Source of the DNA: Candidatus Levyibacteriota bacterium
GTDB taxonomy: Bacteria > Patescibacteriota > Microgenomatia > Levybacterales > UBA12049
DNA: 6,389 nt
Direction of reading: 5' to 3'
Assembly (NCBI GenBank): GCA_023245515.1
Contig: JAHFKE010000064.1
Location: forward strand, 1 to 6,389
Position 1 is the stretch's first letter. Each line of letters starts with the position of its first letter. Below are positions 1 through 6,055 of the stretch, piece by piece. The notes below the pieces were generated by a model. That model searched no databases. It saw only the letters and a list, made by a program, of their open reading frames with translations, and was not told the origin of the DNA. Made by a program: the position numbers and the translations under genes.

Positions 1-717
1 ATTACCATCTGCAGCTTCCATATCATTTGGAGACGATTCTTCGACAAGAATACTAGACATCTGAGATGTTCCACCGAGAATGATATCCTGTTCTTCCAGT
101 GGTTCAAATTTTGGCAAGATATCCTGAGAGCGCAAAGTAGTAGGTGGCTCATCTGATTGTGATGGTGCAACTATAAATGGGATTAAATCAATTCTATCTT
201 GATTCTGTGCAGTGTAAGGTAAAGGTAGTTCCTCCGGCTCTAATACAAAAACTTCAACAGGAATTTCAGGAACGGTCCCTGGAGCCTCTCTTATTATTGC
301 TTCCTCATGAACATATATCCCAGTATCAACATCTTGAACAGTGCGTACTTCAGAATTTGCCTCATTACTAAATGGAGGAGCTACGGGGAATTCACCATAT
401 GCCGGAGGGATCACTTCAACTGGTTGAGCATCAGGTATCTCAATTACCTGCTCTCCCTTTTTTGCAAGTTGTTCAGATTTTTCTGTAACGATGGCAGCAC
501 CAGATTGCTCAATATCTACAGGTGCATGAGTGATAATAATCTCTTCAATATCTACAGCAGCACGCTTCACAATAGACTCTTCGGCAAGTTCGATAACAGA
601 TTTTTGAATATCATCAGTAGGAGTATTTGCAGATTCAATTGTTTCGTCCTGAGAAGAAAGAGACTCCTCCTCTAGAGGCTCTGGATCGGTGGAAATATCT
701 GGTTCTGTTTCGGATTT
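1..717 (-). CDS. Acidic Pro/Glu-rich open frame, partial at left edge; probable -1 frame continuation of the upstream 148-aa gene
   Basis: This minus-strand frame is free of stops from the TGA at 748-750 to the window edge (249 codons) and continues outside it. The residues are strongly biased to Glu, Asp, Pro, Ile, Val and Ser, with stretches such as DPEPLEEESLSSQDE and VLEPEELPLPY, which suggests a disordered acidic region; I see no known domain, membrane segment or signal peptide. The motif VDIE occurs twice 12 residues apart, encoded by an identical 13-mer (509-521 and 545-557). No ATG appears until very near the left edge; the first conventional start is a GTG at 568-570 without a good ribosome-binding site. 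The frame is in the -1 phase relative to the upstream 148-aa ORF and meets it at a run of ten A (715-724), so I infer that ribosomes or RNA polymerase enter it there. Coordinates are given from the slip point. Alternatives are a separate gene starting at the GTG, or one gene broken by a homopolymer error. Function unknown. Confidence 0.6.
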
Positions 718-1118
718 TTTTTTTGGTTTTCCGATAATCGCTCTCCTTCATTTCCCTGGGTAAGTCTCTCTTCTAATTCAGCCTTCAACACCGGGTCTTG
801 ATTTATCACTATTGTCTCTGCCGAAACCTCTCCGAGATTGATTTCATATTCTTCTCTCAAATCTCCAAATTTTTCTGCCACGCCAGTTATACCTTTTTTC
901 GTAAAAGTTCTTTCTAACATACCGCCAACCGGACATCTTTGATCATTTAACATCTCAGCAACTGTACCTTTATTGCCACCATATTCGATTGTTTTGGCCA
1001 CATCTCTTTCCTGTAGTCCAAACCTTGACCAAAGATTCGCAGCGTGAATTGATCCATCTGGATTAATGAGAGAAGTAGGATCGGGTTGCGATGAAGAACG
1101 GGCTGCCTCTTTAGACAT
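672..1118 (-). CDS. Hypothetical protein, 148 aa; probable N-terminal part of a frameshifted longer protein
   Basis: I do not recognise this protein. From the ATG at 1116-1118 it begins MSKEAARSSSQPDP, continues as a soluble, mixed-charge domain (about residues 12-120, including NLWSRFGLQERDVAKTIEYG and GNKGTVAEMLNDQRCPVGG), and ends in a Glu/Lys/Gln-rich tail. There is no membrane segment or signal peptide. The segment around residues 34-58 could be helix-turn-helix-like, but that is weak. An in-frame ATG at 1209-1211 would add 31 residues and sits 9 bp after the glycosyltransferase stop. I prefer 1118 because a sigma70-type promoter (1125-1153) lies inside that extension and places the transcription start at or next to the 1118 ATG, and because the extra residues do not look protein-like. 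The last 14 residues (after the A10 tract) change character, whereas the -1 frame continues a Glu-rich tail naturally (ENQKK then KSETEPD). The stop at 672-674 may therefore be reached only by non-shifted ribosomes. Confidence 0.65.
   Translation of the reverse strand: MSKEAARSSSQPDPTSLINPDGSIHAANLWSRFGLQERDVAKTIEYGGNKGTVAEMLNDQRCPVGGMLERTFTKKGITGVAEKFGDLREEYEINLGEVSAETIVINQDPVLKAELEERLTQGNEGERLSENQKKNPKQNQIFPPIQSL
715..724 (-). other. A10 slippery tract at the junction of two open frames
   Basis: The minus strand reads ten consecutive A residues. In the 148-aa frame this gives CAA AAA AAA AAT, so an A AAA AAA heptamer lies in the correct phase for tandem -1 slippage. Slipping there moves translation into the acidic open frame as ENQKK-KSETEP. 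A purine-rich Shine-Dalgarno-like AAGGAGA lies about 18 nt upstream on the minus strand, farther than the roughly 10 nt seen at the E. coli dnaX site. About 40 nt downstream is the perfect 10-bp palindrome CCTCTAGAGG, but no strong hairpin sits at the usual 5-9 nt. A tract this long can also cause transcriptional slippage or assembly error. Confidence 0.5.
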
Positions 1119-1124
1119 ATATCC

Positions 1125-1153
1125 ATGATAAATAATGCTAGGGGAATTGTCTA
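1125..1153 (-). promoter_or_regulatory. Sigma70-type promoter for the 148-aa gene, predicting a leaderless mRNA
   Basis: The -35 box is TAGACA (1148-1153, 5 of 6 to consensus), the spacer is 17 bp and the -10 box is TATCAT (1125-1130, 5 of 6). Only six bases separate the -10 box from the ATG at 1118, so transcription should start at or within a base or two of that ATG. This agrees with the absence of a Shine-Dalgarno sequence there and is the main reason for choosing this start. The promoter lies downstream of the glycosyltransferase stop. Confidence 0.6.
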
Positions 1154-1220
1154 GATACCTTTGAAAAAAGCATTTATTCACCCAAGTGCAGGGTAATGAC
1201 ACTTTTTCCATTCCAGCTAG

Positions 1221-2738
1221 CTACTCTACGCATTTATATAGCCAATAGACTGTAGTATTCAAAGGGAAATTGTACGAATAGTAAGGAGTACAGGTCCGAG
1301 AAATAAATTTCTTATAGTCTACTACATCTTCAGAGGTATAATGATATGCATGTACATAATCAACATAAGCATAATACGTAGTACCAACAATGTAGTCTGG
1401 AAAATATGTATGGGGCAAATGTGCCTGGAAGCATGACTTGTTGAGAACCAAGAGGTTCTGGCCCTGGGAAGAAAGTTTTTTCATTACGTTATTGATTGCA
1501 TTTTGATCCTGACAATGCAATACCGCCGGACCGTAGAATTCACCTATAAAATTTGATCCATATTGTGCGCCGTAGAATAAATAGTTAGGAAAAAATGTAT
1601 AAATATCTCTCATTTGTAAAAGAAAAAAGAATACGATAAGTATATTAAAAGATATATGTAATCCCCTTCTTTTTAGACTCTGCTGAATAGTGACGATACC
1701 AACGGCAATAGCTAGATACACAAAAGGATAAAAGAACAGATGATGATGTGGAGCATCATAATGAAATATTGTTGATTTCATAAAAAGAAAGAGTAACACG
1801 AAAATAGCAGTACCATACAAAAACGTACGCTGCGGTTCATGCACATAATTATTCTTCCATATCAGGATAATGGAGATGATATACATGGCCCCCCACCAAG
1901 GTGTTACTTTGACGAAGAACAGTAGCCATGAATACCACCAAGGACTACTAGGACTTCCAAGCTGCATATAATTCCATTCAGGAAAAAGCGTAACACGACT
2001 TACGAGAATATCTTTGATAAATGCACTAAATATATGAGGGTCAGTATAAGCAAAGGACGTCGTGAAGAAGACAGTGACTGCAAGCGGTATAAAAAGAAGG
2101 TCTTTAGGATAAAACGCTTTACGTGGCGCTCGGAACAAAATATATACGATGACAAGCCATACAAAAAGGAATATTCCGATAATAGCAGAGCTTAGTGATA
2201 ACCCGAAAAAAACAGCCGCCAGAAGAAACGTTCGATAGCTATTCTTTGTCAATGCAGTATAGAGAGTTGTAACAGTTAATACTGAAAATGTAGTAAAAAT
2301 TATTTCAGAGTGAGTAAGTACCATTCGAGATGAAGCAAGTAAAGGAATCGAGAGTGCCATAAGCATAGCTGTATAAAAGGCAACCTTCGCTCCAAATTCT
2401 TTCTTGGCAAAAAAATACATATATAAAAGTATGAACAGTCCGAACAGTAGGCTAATAATAAAATGTAGTTTTCGTCCAAAGACGTTGTGGGTCAGACTTT
2501 GCACTGAAGCATGGATATAATAAGGAAATCTTGTTTGAGAGATATCTTCTCTACAGGAAAAACCATTCTGTGCTCGCACATAGCAATTAACGCTATTAAG
2601 ATCTGTAGTTTCATCAAGAGTATTTGATATTTCCCCGATTTGGTAAAAATGGAAGATAATATAACTGAGCGACAGTATAAAAAGCAGTAAGAGTTCTACT
2701 CTTTTTTTGTGCGCAACGAACAAAAATCCTTTTCTCAT
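1221..2738 (-). CDS. GT-C family membrane glycosyltransferase (GT39/ArnT/PMT-like)
   Basis: Predicted polytopic membrane enzyme of 505 aa that would transfer a sugar from a polyprenyl-phosphate carrier at the outer membrane face; acceptor and sugar are unknown. After a short basic N-terminus comes membrane segment 1 (about residues 15-32), then an extracytoplasmic loop carrying Asp42-Glu43 (NTLDETTD), which matches the catalytic acidic motif expected in the first loop of GT-C enzymes. Further hydrophobic segments lie near 91-111, 117-136, 140-163, 169-202, 214-231, 267-294, 305-320, 331-351 (preceded by HYDAPHHH) and 361-376. A soluble Tyr/Phe-rich C-terminal domain (about 378-505) follows, as in PMT/GT39 relatives. 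All six cysteines lie in the first loop or this C-terminal domain. An upstream in-frame TTG at 2802-2804 would give 527 aa, but it coincides with the -35 box of a good promoter, so I chose the ATG at 2736-2738. The ribosome-binding site is weak. Family assignment is solid; exact function is not resolvable here. Confidence 0.8.
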   Translation of the reverse strand: MRKGFLFVAHKKRVELLLLFILSLSYIIFHFYQIGEISNTLDETTDLNSVNCYVRAQNGFSCREDISQTRFPYYIHASVQSLTHNVFGRKLHFIISLLFGLFILLYMYFFAKKEFGAKVAFYTAMLMALSIPLLASSRMVLTHSEIIFTTFSVLTVTTLYTALTKNSYRTFLLAAVFFGLSLSSAIIGIFLFVWLVIVYILFRAPRKAFYPKDLLFIPLAVTVFFTTSFAYTDPHIFSAFIKDILVSRVTLFPEWNYMQLGSPSSPWWYSWLLFFVKVTPWWGAMYIISIILIWKNNYVHEPQRTFLYGTAIFVLLFLFMKSTIFHYDAPHHHLFFYPFVYLAIAVGIVTIQQSLKRRGLHISFNILIVFFFLLQMRDIYTFFPNYLFYGAQYGSNFIGEFYGPAVLHCQDQNAINNVMKKLSSQGQNLLVLNKSCFQAHLPHTYFPDYIVGTTYYAYVDYVHAYHYTSEDVVDYKKFISRTCTPYYSYNFPLNTTVYWLYKCVE

Positions 2739-2774
2739 TTTTGCAATAATCTTTTTGAGATGTGGTATCTTTAT

Positions 2775-2804
2775 AGTATAAACTGAGTACTTAAGTCTTA
2801 ACAA
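2775..2804 (-). promoter_or_regulatory. Promoter of the glycosyltransferase gene
   Basis: The -35 box is TTGTTA (2799-2804), the spacer is 18 bp and the -10 box is TATACT (2775-2780, 5 of 6). It predicts a start near 2768 and a leader of about 30 nt before the ATG at 2738. It implies that this gene can be transcribed independently of secA, whose stop lies about 130 bp upstream. The -35 hexamer contains the only upstream in-frame start (TTG), which argues against the longer reading. Confidence 0.5.
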
Positions 2805-2936
2805 TATAGCTTATGCAGGAAGATTCGGATAGTGACATTTTTTCCACTCTTTGCCTGAACCGCCCTCCTGATTTTACTTTTCGCCTTACCTACTATTCGT
2901 AGCGCGGCTCAAAGAGCGATCTGAGGAGGACTCCGC
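2805..2936. other. secA-glycosyltransferase spacer without a supportable gene
   Basis: This spacer is more GC-rich near secA than near the glycosyltransferase. A possible weak hairpin (GAGCG pairing with CGCTC across about 15 nt, then only three T) starts at the secA stop, but it lacks a real T-tract, so I do not call a terminator. A 15-codon ATG frame (start 2836-2838) lies 24 nt beyond an AGGAGG, which is too far for a convincing ribosome-binding site. Confidence 0.4.
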
Positions 2937-5831
2937 TCAAACTTTACTACCATCTGCAAGTATCGGATAATGGCAGTGTTTGAACTTTTTGGGTGAACCA
3001 TCTGGTTTTGTTGCTCCGCACCAGCAGGGATCGTTTCTCCCTATCTTTGATGCTTTTGTCTCTTTTGGCTCATTTGTCCCCCCTGAAACCTCACTCGCAG
3101 GAGTATTAGTGATCATTTTCTTTGGTTTTCTTACCGACAAAGCCACCTCTTCCTCATGTACAGTGCCATCCTCATGGGTGTGGGCACCTTGTCCTGCCGC
3201 AGCCGCGTTTGACGCGGAGCGTGTCGAAGGATGTCTATGACCAGGTACTCCATGAGGCGGGTTGTCGCTAGCTCCCGGACCGGCCGAAGGATCCTGCTGA
3301 ATTTGTATCTTATAGATTCTGTGAACAATCTCATCGTCCATACTCCACATAAGTTGTTCAAACATTTTGAACGCTTCATTTTTGTACTCAACTAATGGAT
3401 CCTTTTGTGCATATCCGCGAAGACCGATTCCCTGACGCAGATTATCAATAGCATCTAAATGGGTCATCCACAAATTATCAATAACTGAGAGCATCACGAA
3501 CTTCTCAACATCACGCATTATCTTACTTCCAAATTGCTCTTCTCTCTTATCATAGACATCCTGTGCCACCTTACTAAGGAATTCGATCTTTTGCTCTGTA
3601 GAATGTGCTTGCTCTAATTGTTTCACCAGTTGCTGCTTAGAGGCTTCATCAAAAGGAATAATTGTGACAAATCCCTCAGCAATATCTTCATTAACGGAGC
3701 TGCTTCCATCTTCTGATTTTCCAAAAGAGACATTGACGAGCGAGATGACAGCTGCATCAATTCTCTTCTGTACTTCATCCTTGAGAACATCCTCAGCTTG
3801 CCCCTCGAAGCCTGGGCGAGGGGGGGGATTGACAGAACTCATAAGGACCTTTCTGCGAAGTTTGTACACGATCTCTCTCTGCTTATTTAAGACGTCATCA
3901 TATTCCACCAGGTGCTTACGAGAATCAAAGTTGAATCCCTCAACCTTGACCTGAGCATTTTCAATAGATTTGGAAACCAACGGGTGCTCCAGTGGTACAT
4001 CTTCAGGCATATTAAACCGAGTCATAAGTCCGGCAATTCTATCTCCTCCGAAAAGTCTCATGATGTCATCATCAAGTGCTACGAAAAAGCGCGATGCACC
4101 AGGATCACCCTGGCGTCCTGATCTGCCACGTAACTGATTATCAATACGACGTGACTCATGACGCTCAGTACCGATAACATATAAACCGCCTGATTCTAGA
4201 ACTTCATCATGTCCTTTTTTCCACGCTTTATATGCAGCCGTATTCTGATCGACAGTGCCATCCTCGTTCTTAGGCGTATCCCCACCCAATACGATATCGA
4301 CACCGCGTCCTGCCATATTGGTAGCAACAGTAATGGCGCCCTTCTTACCTGCGTCTGCAATAATTTGTGCTTCCTTCTGGTGGTTCTTCGCATTAAGAAC
4401 TTCATGCTTTATCTTCTTTCTCTTGAGGAGCTCTGAGATAATCTGATTCTTATCAATTGAAGTAGTACCTACCAGGACCGGTTGGCCTTTCTTGTGAGCT
4501 TCTTCGATCTCAGCAACAATAGCAGAAACCTTCGCCCTATTTGTCTTATAAACTGCATCTGCAAAGTCCTGCCTCTTTACTTCACGATGAGTCGGAATAA
4601 CAACAACATCAAGCTTGTAGATCTTGCGGAACTCTTCTGCTTCCGTTACTGCTGTTCCCGTCATACCCGCAAGGCGCTCATACATACGGAAATAGTTCTG
4701 AAGCGAAACAGTGGCTAAGGTTTTTGACTCGCGCTGGATAGCAACACCCTCCTTCGCCTCAATTGCCTGATGAATTCCCTCTGAAAGTCTTCTTCCTTCA
4801 AGAAGACGCCCTGTGAATTCATCTACTAAAATGACCTGATTGTCTTTAACGATGTACTCTTTCTCACGATGAAAAAGCGTTCTGGCTTTAAGAGCAGCCT
4901 CTAGGTGGTATACCGTATCAAAATCTTTCTCATAAATATCTGAGACGCCATAGAGTTTCTCAATTTTCGCAATTCCGTGATCCGTCAGATGAGCAGTACG
5001 AAGCTTCTCGTCTATTTTATAGTCGGTATCGGCTGTCAGCTTCTCGATAACTTTTGCATATTCATAGTAACGCTGAGACGGAGCCTCATCAGGTGCAGAA
5101 ATAATATGAGGCGTTCTTGCTTCATCGATAAGAACCGAATCTACCTCATCAACTATCGCATAGTAATATCCCCTCTGAGAAAGGCTATTAATATCCTGTG
5201 CCATATTGTCCCGAAGATAATCAAAACCGAACTCTGAGTTAATGCCATATACAACATCTGCCTCATAGGCCTCTTTCCTACCTGTTGGCTTCAAATGTAA
5301 CAAGCGATAATCCGTAAGATCAGTGGAGGTAAATTCAGGATCATAAATAAAGGACCTATCATTAATTATTGAAGCAACAGATATTCCGAGGAGATTAAAA
5401 ATAGGTGCCATCCAACCGGCATCACGTCTCGCAAGATAATCATTTACAGTAACTAAGTGTACACCCTTTCCTGTAAGACTGTGGAGATATAATGCAGGTA
5501 CCGCAGAGAGAGTTTTCCCTTCTCCCGTCTTCTGCTCTGCTATTTTGCCCTCTGCCAGAACCATCGCCCCTATCAACTGGACATCAAAATGGCGCATCCC
5601 TAACGTTCTGCGTGCTGCCTCACGTACCAGCGCAAATGCCTCGGGGAGGATACTGACCAACGACTCTCCGCCTTCAATTCTTTTTTTGAACTCCTCTGTC
5701 TTCTTGGGGAAATCCTTATCCTTTAATTTTTTGAAGTCTCCTTCGAGATTATTTATCCTGTCAACAACCGGCTGGAGCTTGTTTATTTCGCGATTGTTTG
5801 AATCGAATAGTTTGTTGATGAAACCCAACAT
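2937..5831 (-). CDS. secA: Protein translocase subunit SecA
   Basis: Complete SecA, the cytosolic ATPase that pushes preproteins through the SecYEG channel. Length is 964 aa against about 800-900 in most bacteria (E. coli 901). Visible motifs in order: Walker A TGEGKT (102-107, in EQKTGEGKT where EMKTGEGKT is usual), Walker B region VDEVDSVLIDEAR (227-239), DEFTGR (337-342), TGTA (391-394), NMAGRGVDI (505-513, Val where Thr is usual), GTERHESRRIDNQLRGRSGRQGDPG region (554-578) with the helicase-type arginines, YDDVLNKQR (644-652), and the helical scaffold/two-helix-finger signature DNLWMTHLDAIDNLRQGIG (785-803). A Pro-rich insert (NPPPRPGF, about 668-675) interrupts the wing region. The C-terminal linker (about 847-925) is long, Ala/Gly-rich and His-rich, and leads to a SEC-C zinc tail (GRNDPCWCG, then KHCH) with C936, C938, C953 and H954. 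These are the only cysteines in the protein, and the spacing is CxC-x14-CH rather than the common CxC-x8-CH. The ATG at 5829-5831 follows a probable extended -10 promoter with almost no leader. The upstream terminator isolates the gene from the micro-ORF unit. Confidence 0.98.
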   Translation of the reverse strand: MLGFINKLFDSNNREINKLQPVVDRINNLEGDFKKLKDKDFPKKTEEFKKRIEGGESLVSILPEAFALVREAARRTLGMRHFDVQLIGAMVLAEGKIAEQKTGEGKTLSAVPALYLHSLTGKGVHLVTVNDYLARRDAGWMAPIFNLLGISVASIINDRSFIYDPEFTSTDLTDYRLLHLKPTGRKEAYEADVVYGINSEFGFDYLRDNMAQDINSLSQRGYYYAIVDEVDSVLIDEARTPHIISAPDEAPSQRYYEYAKVIEKLTADTDYKIDEKLRTAHLTDHGIAKIEKLYGVSDIYEKDFDTVYHLEAALKARTLFHREKEYIVKDNQVILVDEFTGRLLEGRRLSEGIHQAIEAKEGVAIQRESKTLATVSLQNYFRMYERLAGMTGTAVTEAEEFRKIYKLDVVVIPTHREVKRQDFADAVYKTNRAKVSAIVAEIEEAHKKGQPVLVGTTSIDKNQIISELLKRKKIKHEVLNAKNHQKEAQIIADAGKKGAITVATNMAGRGVDIVLGGDTPKNEDGTVDQNTAAYKAWKKGHDEVLESGGLYVIGTERHESRRIDNQLRGRSGRQGDPGASRFFVALDDDIMRLFGGDRIAGLMTRFNMPEDVPLEHPLVSKSIENAQVKVEGFNFDSRKHLVEYDDVLNKQREIVYKLRRKVLMSSVNPPPRPGFEGQAEDVLKDEVQKRIDAAVISLVNVSFGKSEDGSSSVNEDIAEGFVTIIPFDEASKQQLVKQLEQAHSTEQKIEFLSKVAQDVYDKREEQFGSKIMRDVEKFVMLSVIDNLWMTHLDAIDNLRQGIGLRGYAQKDPLVEYKNEAFKMFEQLMWSMDDEIVHRIYKIQIQQDPSAGPGASDNPPHGVPGHRHPSTRSASNAAAAGQGAHTHEDGTVHEEEVALSVRKPKKMITNTPASEVSGGTNEPKETKASKIGRNDPCWCGATKPDGSPKKFKHCHYPILADGSKV

Positions 5832-5840
5832 GTATAAGTA

Positions 5841-5850
5841 ATCTTATCAC
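5841..5850 (-). promoter_or_regulatory. Probable extended -10 promoter of secA
   Basis: The minus strand reads GTGATAAGAT, which is a TGn extended -10 followed by TAAGAT (4 of 6). The region 17 bp upstream is only a T-run, the tail of the preceding terminator, so there is no good -35 box. Nine bases separate the -10 from the secA ATG, predicting a leader of only 2-4 nt and matching the lack of a Shine-Dalgarno sequence. Confidence 0.4.
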
Positions 5851-5861
5851 AATTCAGCTTC

Positions 5862-5897
5862 AAAAAAAACCCCTGCTCGAAACCGAACAGGGGTTTT
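5862..5897 (-). terminator. Rho-independent terminator of the micro-ORF unit, upstream of secA
   Basis: A perfect 10-bp inverted repeat (AAAACCCCTG at 5866-5875 with CAGGGGTTTT at 5888-5897) encloses a 12-nt loop that can pair further (TCG with CGA) after one mismatch. On the minus strand the GGGG arm runs straight into eight T (5869-5862), a strong intrinsic terminator. On the plus strand only four T follow, so it is mainly a minus-strand terminator. It ends transcription about 30 bp before the secA start. Confidence 0.9.
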
Positions 5898-5918
5898 ACC
5901 AAATGATCAGTTGGTAAA
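5895..5918. repeat. 24-bp near-perfect palindrome
   Basis: Twelve-base half sites (TTTACCAAATGA / TCAGTTGGTAAA) match at 11 of 12 positions with no spacer and centre on TGATCA. It lies between the micro-ORF stop and the terminator, overlapping the terminator arm by three bases. A second small inverted repeat (AAGTT-taat-AACTT, 5917-5930) abuts its other side. It could be an operator for a dimeric protein, or an RNA hairpin in the 3' untranslated region; a zero-loop palindrome favours DNA binding, while the tandem arrangement favours RNA structure. Confidence 0.6.
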
Positions 5919-5937
5919 GTTTAATAACTTCACTCAA

Positions 5938-5979
5938 CTACTTTTTCTTTTTCTTTGCTGCTTTCTTTTTGGCTGCCAT
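5938..5979 (-). CDS. 13-aa Lys/Ala-rich micro-ORF (MAAKKKAAKKKKK)
   Basis: An ORF of 13 codons plus TAG, encoding a peptide with eight lysines, four alanines and no acidic residue. What supports it is its signals: a perfect Shine-Dalgarno core AGGAGG (5989-5994, within AAAGGAGGTGA) 9 nt before the ATG, a promoter with a perfect TTGACA box, and a strong terminator after a short structured 3' region. This makes an independent transcript of about 150 nt. It has the only strong ribosome-binding site in the window. The peptide resembles the Lys/Ala tails of histone H1-like and chlamydial Hc1-type proteins in composition only, and might bind nucleic acid. Alternatively the ORF is a leader whose translation matters more than its product, since lysine runs slow ribosomes, and it sits directly before secA. 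Or the unit is a small RNA carrying an ORF. No frame continues it, so it does not look like a broken longer gene. Confidence 0.7.
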   Translation of the reverse strand: MAAKKKAAKKKKK

Positions 5980-5985
5980 GGTCAC

Positions 5986-5996
5986 TCACCTCCTTT
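5986..5996 (-). promoter_or_regulatory. Perfect ribosome-binding site of the micro-ORF
   Basis: AAAGGAGGTGA on the minus strand is an extended match to the 16S rRNA 3' end, with AGGAGG 9 nt from the ATG at 5979. The other gene starts here have weak or no such sequence, which makes this site stand out and supports translation of the micro-ORF. Confidence 0.85.
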
Positions 5997-6016
5997 CAAA
6001 TCTTTAGCTTAATTTA

Positions 6017-6045
6017 ATAGTGTAACCGTTGATAAGATTTGTCAA
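6017..6045 (-). promoter_or_regulatory. Promoter of the micro-ORF unit
   Basis: The -35 box is a perfect TTGACA (6040-6045). With a 17-bp spacer the -10 is CACTAT (6017-6022, 3 of 6); with a 15-bp spacer it is TACACT (6019-6024, 4 of 6). Either predicts a start about 30-35 nt before the ATG and a transcript ending near 5862. Confidence 0.65.
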
Positions 6046-6055
6046 GAAAAATAAC

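Noticed and set aside
307..675. Plus-strand 122-codon open frame
   Set aside because: It is the exact antisense of the acidic minus-strand frame, whose low-stop codon content creates it; composition is Cys/Arg/Phe-rich and no ribosome-binding site is seen.
2794..2838. 15-codon ORF starting at the ATG at 2836-2838
   Set aside because: The AGGAGG is 24 nt from the ATG, the product has no recognisable character, and the region overlaps the glycosyltransferase promoter.
1194..2847. Near-identical 18-mers (TAnTGACAnTTTTTCCAn) at 1194-1211 and 2830-2847
   Set aside because: 15 of 18 matches between two AT-rich sites is about what chance gives in a window of this size.
2910..2942. Possible secA terminator hairpin (GAGCG with CGCTC)
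   Set aside because: Stem of only five pairs, long loop and no T-tract.
3131..3391. Minus-strand 86-codon frame inside secA, and several plus-strand frames across secA
   Set aside because: All overlap the unambiguous secA coding frame and have no family resemblance or start signals.
3165..4265. 14-bp identical sequence (ACAGTGCCATCCTC) twice within secA
   Set aside because: Explained by two separate occurrences of the residues EDGTV in the protein using the same codons.
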